Position numbers and translations under genes: made by a program. The notes below the pieces were generated by a model that made no database searches, was not told the origin of the DNA, and saw only the letters and a program-made list of their open reading frames with translations. 32,024 bases of DNA, from positions 1 through 32,024 of the forward strand of contig JAISYG010000076.1 of NCBI GenBank assembly GCA_031270075.1, given 5' to 3'. The DNA comes from Dysgonamonadaceae bacterium (GTDB lineage: Bacteria > Bacteroidota > Bacteroidia > Bacteroidales > Azobacteroidaceae). This document shows positions 26,266 to 32,024 of the stretch, one piece after another. Positions within the stretch are counted from its first letter, which is position 1; each line of letters starts with the position of its first letter.

Positions 26266-27702
26266 TTACTTCCTCCAAAGCTTATTCATCTCTTCCAGGG
26301 TTTTCCCTTTGGTTTCCGGCACCCATTTCCAAACAAAAACAGCGGCCAGGATACACATGGCTCCGTACAATCCGTAAGCTACCATCGGACTGAAATCGTA
26401 CAAAGGCGGGAAAGTCGAAGATACAATGTAATTGAAAATCCATTGGAAGGCAACGGCAAGGGCTACGGCTTGGCCGCGAATGGTATTCGGGAAGATTTCC
26501 GAAATCAATACCCAGCATACCGGTCCCCACGACATCATGAAAAAAGCGGCGTATACGATAATCGATAGTACCGGTACAATCCCTTTGACGCCGAAATTAT
26601 CGCATATCGCTACGGCAAAAGCGCCCACCGCCATACCTATCGAACCGATAATCAACAAGGGTTTACGTCCGAATTTATCGACGGTCAGGATGGCGACTAC
26701 CGTGAATACAATATTCACAATCCCCATAATCACCGTTTGTATCATACCGTCGCCGGCGCCGGCGCTTTCAAAAATACGCGGCGAATAATACAGCACAGCA
26801 TTAATACCGATGGCTTGTTGGAATACCGACAGGAAGATGCCGATAATAACTACCGCAACACCGTAAGCGAATATTTTTTCCTTTTTCTCTTTCGAGGTCG
26901 CTTCTATCTCGGCCAGAATCTGCCGGGCTTTGGTTTCCCCGTTCACTTTGGTCAAAACGGCTAAGGCTTGCGGCGCCTGGCCGATTAAAACTAAGTAACG
27001 CGGCGTTTTCGGTACAAAAAACAACAGGAATCCGAATACGGATGCAACGAAGGCTTCCGAACCGAACATATACCGCCAACCGGAGGCCATAGTCCAGGGA
27101 TCGGATGCCGGATTGACCGACAGCAATCCCTCGGCGCTTTTGTCGATAATCGGATGGGTATGGCCGCCTAATATCAGGTAATTCACGAAATACACGACCA
27201 GCATACCGAAGATAATGGCAAATTGATTACAGGATACCAGCGTGCCGCGAATCGACGACGGCGCTATCTCGGCAATATACATCGGAACAATGGCCGAGGC
27301 CAAACCTACGCCGATGCCACCCAGAACGCGGTAGAGGTTGAAGGCAATCAATAAATCCCAGGACGGAACGCCTTTCGGGAACAGCAGAAACTCCGGGTAA
27401 TACGAACCCAGCGCCGACAGGAAAAACAGTACCGAAGCGATACGCAACGAATCGCGCCGTCCCAATCGCGAAGCAAAGAAGCCCGACAGGGCGCCTCCGA
27501 TCACACAGCCGATTAAAGCGCTGGAAGAGGTGATTCCGTGCAGAATTTTCGTGTACTGGAAATCGGTAGCCTGCAGGAAAAATCCTTCCAATCCCTTTTC
27601 CGCTCCCGAAATAACGGCGGTGTCGTAGCCGAAAAGCAGTCCGCCCAACGTTGCTACCAGCGTAATGCTGATGATATATGCTAAATTATAATCTCTTTTC
27701 AC
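26266..27702 (-). CDS. xylE: Sugar MFS transporter, xylose:H+ symporter type
   Basis: GGLLFGYDTAVISG, ASRLGRRDSLRIA, PETKGKTLEEM; adjacent to xylA. Confidence 0.88.
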   Translation of the reverse strand: MKRDYNLAYIISITLVATLGGLLFGYDTAVISGAEKGLEGFFLQATDFQYTKILHGITSSSALIGCVIGGALSGFFASRLGRRDSLRIASVLFFLSALGSYYPEFLLFPKGVPSWDLLIAFNLYRVLGGIGVGLASAIVPMYIAEIAPSSIRGTLVSCNQFAIIFGMLVVYFVNYLILGGHTHPIIDKSAEGLLSVNPASDPWTMASGWRYMFGSEAFVASVFGFLLFFVPKTPRYLVLIGQAPQALAVLTKVNGETKARQILAEIEATSKEKKEKIFAYGVAVVIIGIFLSVFQQAIGINAVLYYSPRIFESAGAGDGMIQTVIMGIVNIVFTVVAILTVDKFGRKPLLIIGSIGMAVGAFAVAICDNFGVKGIVPVLSIIVYAAFFMMSWGPVCWVLISEIFPNTIRGQAVALAVAFQWIFNYIVSSTFPPLYDFSPMVAYGLYGAMCILAAVFVWKWVPETKGKTLEEMNKLWRK

Positions 27703-27713
27703 GACCCTTGTTT

Positions 27714-29030
27714 TTAGATATACATGTTGATGATAGCCTCATACAACTCCTGTTTGCCGCTTATCTGAGCCGGTTCGCCCTTCGATCGAGCATATTTCAC
27801 CAACTCTTCGAGCGACAGTTTGCCTTCTTCAAATTGCTTGCCTTCGCCGGAATCGAACGAAGCATAGCGTTCTTTCAACAGTTTGGGGTAGGGCGATTGT
27901 TCGAGGATAGCGGCCGCCGTTTCCAGGGCGCGGGCAAAAGCGTCCATGCCTGCGATGTGGGCGATGAAAATATCTTCCAAATCGGTGGAGCTACGACGGG
28001 TTTTGGCGTCGAAATTCGTACCGCCGCCTTGCAGTCCGCCGTTTTTCAGGATAACCAGCATCGCTTGCGTCAATTCGTTAATGTCGATGGGAAACTGATC
28101 GGTATCCCAGCCGTTTTGATAGTCGCCGCGGTTGGCGTCGATCGAACCCAGCATACCGGCATCGGCGGCGGCTTGCAGTTCGTGTTCAAACGTATGGCCG
28201 GCCAGCGTAGCATGGTTGACTTCGATATTCAATTTGAAATCCTTGTCTAATCCGTGAGCGCGCAGGAATCCGATAACGGTTTCGGCATCCACATCGTATT
28301 GATGTTTCGTCGGTTCCATCGGTTTCGGCTCAATCAGGAAGGTACCTTTGAACCCTTTGGAGCGGGCGTAATCGCGGGCAAGCTTCAGCAGTTGCGCCAA
28401 ATGTTCCTTTTCGCGTTTCATATCGGTGTTCAGCAACGAATAATAGCCTTCGCGACCGCCCCAGAAGACATAATTTTCACCGCCTAAAGCCATCGTAGCA
28501 TCCAGCGCATGCTTGATTTGAGTAGCCGCGCGCGCCACTACATCGAAATCGGGATTGGTGCCGGCGCCGTTGGTGTATCGTTTGTGGCCGAAAACATTGG
28601 CCGTTCCCCACAACAGTTTGATACCGGTTTCGGCCTGTTTTTGTTTGGCATACGCAACGATGGCTTTCAGATGAGCTTCGTATTCTTCGATGGAATTGCC
28701 TTCCGCAACCAGGTCGATATCGTGGAAGCAGTAGTATTCGATGCCGATTTTCTGCATAAATTCAAATCCGGCGTCCAACCGTTTCTTGGCAATTTCCAAT
28801 GCGTCGGCGCCTTTCGCCCATTCAAACGATTTGGTTCCGGGGCCGAACGGGTCGCCGCCGTCGGCGCAGAGGGTGTGCCACCAGGCCATAGCGAATTTGA
28901 ACCAATCTTTCATCTTTTTGCCATACACTACTTTTTCGGCATCGTAATAACGGAATGCCAGGGGATTCCGGCTTTCTTTCCCTTCAAACTTCACTTTCCC
29001 GATTCCGGGGAAATACTCTTTTGTTGTCAT
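27714..29030 (-). CDS. xylA: Xylose isomerase
   Basis: [86 protein letters not shown]. Start at internal ATG preferred. Confidence 0.97.
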   Translation of the reverse strand: MTTKEYFPGIGKVKFEGKESRNPLAFRYYDAEKVVYGKKMKDWFKFAMAWWHTLCADGGDPFGPGTKSFEWAKGADALEIAKKRLDAGFEFMQKIGIEYYCFHDIDLVAEGNSIEEYEAHLKAIVAYAKQKQAETGIKLLWGTANVFGHKRYTNGAGTNPDFDVVARAATQIKHALDATMALGGENYVFWGGREGYYSLLNTDMKREKEHLAQLLKLARDYARSKGFKGTFLIEPKPMEPTKHQYDVDAETVIGFLRAHGLDKDFKLNIEVNHATLAGHTFEHELQAAADAGMLGSIDANRGDYQNGWDTDQFPIDINELTQAMLVILKNGGLQGGGTNFDAKTRRSSTDLEDIFIAHIAGMDAFARALETAAAILEQSPYPKLLKERYASFDSGEGKQFEEGKLSLEELVKYARSKGEPAQISGKQELYEAIINMYI

Positions 29031-29146
29031 AAATGTTTTTTGTTTTATGGTACACGATGTACGGTATACGGACACGACCGGATTCCCGAATCGTAGATTG
29101 TATCCCGTTTACCCTGTACCGGATTATTTAATAGTGGTACGATAAT

Positions 29147-30658
29147 TTATTCCAATTGTCTATCATGCTCGATGCTTTTTTCGATTGATCCATAAGACTT
29201 CCACCTTTCATACGCATCCCTGTATTGCGCTCTTTCCGCAACGGACGGCTCAACCACCGCTCCTTTTTTCAGGCTGCCGAAAGCTTCTTTATTATCAGCA
29301 TAAATACCTGCGCCGATACCCGCGCCTTTGGCCGCCCCAGCCGCCCCATCGGTATCATAGAGTTCGATGGTCGCCCCGCTGACGCCCGCCAATGTTTGCC
29401 GGAACACCGGACTGAGGAACATATTGGCATTTCCCGCCCGAATCATCCGGATGTCCATTCCCATGCCGGCCATGATTTCCATCCCGTATTGGAATGAAAA
29501 GACAATGCCTTCCTGCGCGGCACGAATCAAGTCGGCCTGCTGATGGGTGTTGAAATGGATGCCGTGGATGGAGCATCCGGTTTCCCTGTTTTCCAGGATA
29601 CGCTCGGCGCCGTTGCCGAAAGGAATAATGGAAATCCCCTTGCTTCCGATGGGCGATTGGGCTGCCAACGCATTCATATCGTTGTAAGACAAGCCGGCCG
29701 AAATCGTGTTTTTCTTCATCCACGAATGGAGGATGCCCGTACCGTTGATGCACAGCAAAACGCCCAGCCGCGTCCGGTTTGCCGTATGATTGACGTGCGC
29801 AAAGGTGTTGACCCGCGACAGCGGATCGTAATTAATCTTGTCCAGTACGCCGTAAACGACGCCTGAAGTCCCTGCCGTCGATGCCATTTCTCCCGGATTA
29901 AATACATTGAGCGATAAAGCATTGTTCGGTTGATCGCCCGCACGGTAACAAACCGGAGTGCCTTCTTTCAATCCCAATTCTTTGGCCGCCCGGGCCGAAA
30001 CCACGCCTTGAATACCAAAGGTCGGCTTGATTTCAGGGAAGAAACTTCGGTCGAAACCGAAATAATCCAGCACGTCGTCCGAAAGCCGGTTTTCCTTGAA
30101 ATCCCAGAAAATACCTTCCGACAGTCCTTCGACAGTCGTTACCACATCGTCCGTAAGGCGCATACCGATGTAATCGCCGGGAAGCATCCAGCGGTCGATG
30201 CGTTCGTATAGTTGCGGTTCGTTTTCCTTGACCCAGGCCAGTTTGGCCGCCGTGAAATTGCCCGGGGAATTGAGCAGATGCGATAAACACTTTTCTTTTC
30301 CGATGGCGGAAAAAGCCTTTTCGCCGTAAGGCACCGCGCGACTGTCGCACCAGATAATCGACGGACGCAGCACGTTTTGTCGCTTATCAACCAGTACCAG
30401 GCCGTGCATCTGCCACGAAATACCAATCGCGTGGATGGCTTCGCCGTTCACACCCGACTGCGCCATGACCGACCGGTGTGCCAGTTTCAGGTTATCCCAC
30501 CACGATTCCGGTTCCTGTTCGGCCCATCCCGGTTTTTCGGCCAGAATCCGCATCTCTACTTTCGGGAAAAAATCCGATGCTACGGTTTTCCCCGATTCGG
30601 CTTCCACCAGACAGGCTTTTACCGACGAACTTCCTATATCATAACCCAATAAATACAT
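29147..30658 (-). CDS. xylB: Xylulokinase (FGGY family)
   Basis: YLLGYDIGSSSVKACLVE; SWQMHGLVLVDK; GTSGVVYGV; GAAKGAGIGAG. Confidence 0.93.
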   Translation of the reverse strand: MYLLGYDIGSSSVKACLVEAESGKTVASDFFPKVEMRILAEKPGWAEQEPESWWDNLKLAHRSVMAQSGVNGEAIHAIGISWQMHGLVLVDKRQNVLRPSIIWCDSRAVPYGEKAFSAIGKEKCLSHLLNSPGNFTAAKLAWVKENEPQLYERIDRWMLPGDYIGMRLTDDVVTTVEGLSEGIFWDFKENRLSDDVLDYFGFDRSFFPEIKPTFGIQGVVSARAAKELGLKEGTPVCYRAGDQPNNALSLNVFNPGEMASTAGTSGVVYGVLDKINYDPLSRVNTFAHVNHTANRTRLGVLLCINGTGILHSWMKKNTISAGLSYNDMNALAAQSPIGSKGISIIPFGNGAERILENRETGCSIHGIHFNTHQQADLIRAAQEGIVFSFQYGMEIMAGMGMDIRMIRAGNANMFLSPVFRQTLAGVSGATIELYDTDGAAGAAKGAGIGAGIYADNKEAFGSLKKGAVVEPSVAERAQYRDAYERWKSYGSIEKSIEHDRQLE

Positions 30659-30664
30659 AGTGTT

Positions 30665-31375
30665 TTATATTTTGCGTTTGTTGTAAATAATTCTGTCGAA
30701 TTTGTAATACCTCGCCGCACGATGCGCTACATGTTCCTGCTTTTCTTCCATCGGGAGAACGTATTCCATCCGAAGGATTTGTTTGTGAAAATTCCGTATA
30801 TCATATTTCCGGTGGTAAATGGCTTCGTATAAGCGCCGGAGTTCGGCGGCTGTAAATTTAACGGGCAGGAGTTCAAACAAAACCACCGGCTCCGCTTCCA
30901 CCCAGCGGCGGATTTCGTTCAAAGCCTCTTCCACAATCTGATTGTGGTCGAAAGGCATCCGTGGCAATTGCGACACGGGACACCAGGTGGCTGTGGTGTA
31001 TTTCGGCCCGATATGTAATTTCCGGTCAATTTTGCCCAGCGACAAATAGGCAATCGTTATTAAACGGTCGATTTTATTGTGATACGTTGCTTCCAGCCAG
31101 GCGACATCGTCGCTATCGGAAATCCGTTTGGGGGAAGTAAAACTTTTGAATTGCCGCAGGGCGATTTTTTTGATGCCGGTCAGTTCATTCAGTACGCGGT
31201 AGGCTCCGGTGTCGGCGTCTTCCTGTTGATAAATCAGGCTGCCGGGAAGTTTAAGCTCTTTCCCGCTGGAAGACATTGCGTTCCGCTGCACTAACAACAC
31301 ATTCAACTGGCTTTTGTCGAAACCGAAAACGACACAATCAACCGAAACACAGGTTCGTATAAAAGTATTTTCCAT
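30665..31375 (-). CDS. Nudix-domain transcriptional regulator (NrtR/AraR-like), probable xylose-operon regulator
   Basis: MENTFIRTCVSVDCVVFGFDKSQLNVLLVQR; ATWCPVSQLPRMPFDHNQIVEEAL; FTAAELRRLYEAIYHRKYDIRNFHKQIL wHTH. ATG at 31375 preferred. Confidence 0.82.
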   Translation of the reverse strand: MENTFIRTCVSVDCVVFGFDKSQLNVLLVQRNAMSSSGKELKLPGSLIYQQEDADTGAYRVLNELTGIKKIALRQFKSFTSPKRISDSDDVAWLEATYHNKIDRLITIAYLSLGKIDRKLHIGPKYTTATWCPVSQLPRMPFDHNQIVEEALNEIRRWVEAEPVVLFELLPVKFTAAELRRLYEAIYHRKYDIRNFHKQILRMEYVLPMEEKQEHVAHRAARYYKFDRIIYNKRKI

Positions 31376-31396
31376 GTAATAGATAGAATTTGGTTG

Positions 31397-31427
31397 CAAA
31401 TATAGATTTTTGTTTTATTATAAACAA
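31397..31427 (-). promoter_or_regulatory. Promoter with embedded imperfect palindrome (TGTTT-N6-AAACA, 31411-31426)
   Basis: Minus strand TTG (31427-31425), 20-nt spacer, TATATTTG (31404-31397), then ATG at 31375; palindrome lies mostly in the spacer. Confidence 0.55.
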
Positions 31428-31567
31428 TAAAAAAATAAAATATTTTTATAGAAACCTAATTACTAATGAAATAAATATCTTATGATATACAATATCAAAG
31501 CCGGATGTATCATCTATCTACCGCTCGGCGTAGGCCTACCGAGTCGGCGAAGGCTCCCCCCACAGCC

Positions 31568-31681
31568 GTCAGGTTAAGGCTGAAAGCCTTACAATCAATA
31601 GCACCGAATGGTGTATCAAACATACAAAGCCGTAAAAATTCCTAGTCAGGTTAAGGCTGAAAGCCTTACAATCAATAGCAC
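31568..31681. repeat. Two identical 37-nt direct repeats with internal hairpin, 40-nt spacer
   Basis: GTCAGGTTAAGGCTGAAAGCCTTACAATCAATAGCAC at 31568-31604 and 31645-31681. Confidence 0.95.
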
Positions 31682-31721
31682 AAGGCAACGCCCTGTGAAA
31701 TGAACGACGCCCTCCTCGTAC

Positions 31722-31777
31722 AAGCCCTGAAAGGGCGGCAGCGGTCGATAATAATGGATTTCGCCCTTTCAGGGCTT
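31722..31777. repeat. 16-bp perfect inverted repeat
   Basis: AAGCCCTGAAAGGGCG (31722-31737) / CGCCCTTTCAGGGCTT (31762-31777). Confidence 0.9.
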
Positions 31778-31799
31778 CCCGTTTGCGGGTATCTTTTTT

Positions 31800-31818
31800 C
31801 GCAGGGCAACGCCCTGCG
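31800..31818. repeat. Palindrome CGCAGGGC-AAC-GCCCTGCG
   Basis: 8-bp perfect stem, 3-nt loop. Confidence 0.85.
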
Positions 31819-31901
31819 CTAATGATATCTGCCTTTGGCTCCGCCGATTTTCAATTCAGGCAGCGGCTGGTGTGTTGTGCTTGTGCCGCTGGTCGCTTAC
31901 A

Positions 31902-31922
31902 CCGCAGGTCAGCGACCTGCGG
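31902..31922. repeat. Palindrome CCGCAGGTC-AGC-GACCTGCGG, same family as 26088-26177
   Basis: Same stem as 26088-26108; preceded by a shared 30-nt segment. Confidence 0.85.
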
Positions 31923-32024
31923 TAGGGGAGTAGTGCGGAAGGGAAGCAGGCAGTGTCTACGCCGAGCAAGAGATCGTTAGCGATTATTTGGCAAGGCTGG
32001 AACCTTCGCCGAGCAAGAAAAAAC

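Noticed and set aside
28509-29096. 195-aa plus-strand ORF opposite xylA
   Set aside because: xylA on the minus strand is unambiguous; this is a complementary-strand artefact.
31568-31681. Two identical 37-nt repeats with a 40-nt spacer, resembling a minimal CRISPR array
   Set aside because: Only two copies, no cas genes, and neighbouring sequence is full of similar hairpin repeats; a dispersed palindromic element is more likely.
31783-31980. 65-aa plus-strand ORF at the window end
   Set aside because: Composed almost entirely of palindromic repeat sequence.

Overview
The window looks like a Bacteroidales chromosome segment. This is inferred from TAnnTTTG-type promoters, SusC/SusD proteins and T9SS C-terminal domains. 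From left to right it contains: the 3' end of a PAP2-like phosphatase gene; tRNA-Arg(ACG) on the minus strand; a patatin/BamA-like outer-membrane protein; two tandem M3 metallopeptidases; an ECF sigma-70 factor; a structured leader or ncRNA candidate; a short MAKQ-type protein followed by an 8 x 11-nt tandem array; a small peptide gene and a fimbrillin-like lipoprotein; an unusual FecR-like anti-sigma chimera; two secreted modular proteins; SusC, SusD, DUF4843, PKD-like and TlpA genes; a xylose operon read leftward (Nudix regulator, xylB, xylA, xylE); and a terminal cluster of palindromic repeats. The strongest candidate for something undescribed is the protein at 11346-13007. It joins a cytoplasmic FecR-type anti-sigma N-terminus and one TM helix to two QxW (ricin-like) modules and a C-terminus resembling a T9SS sorting domain, in place of the expected FecR periplasmic domain. 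Related QxW modules occur in the next two genes, and the downstream SusC lacks an STN domain. I infer a possible rewired cell-surface signalling locus. All family calls are from reading the sequence; no searches were run.
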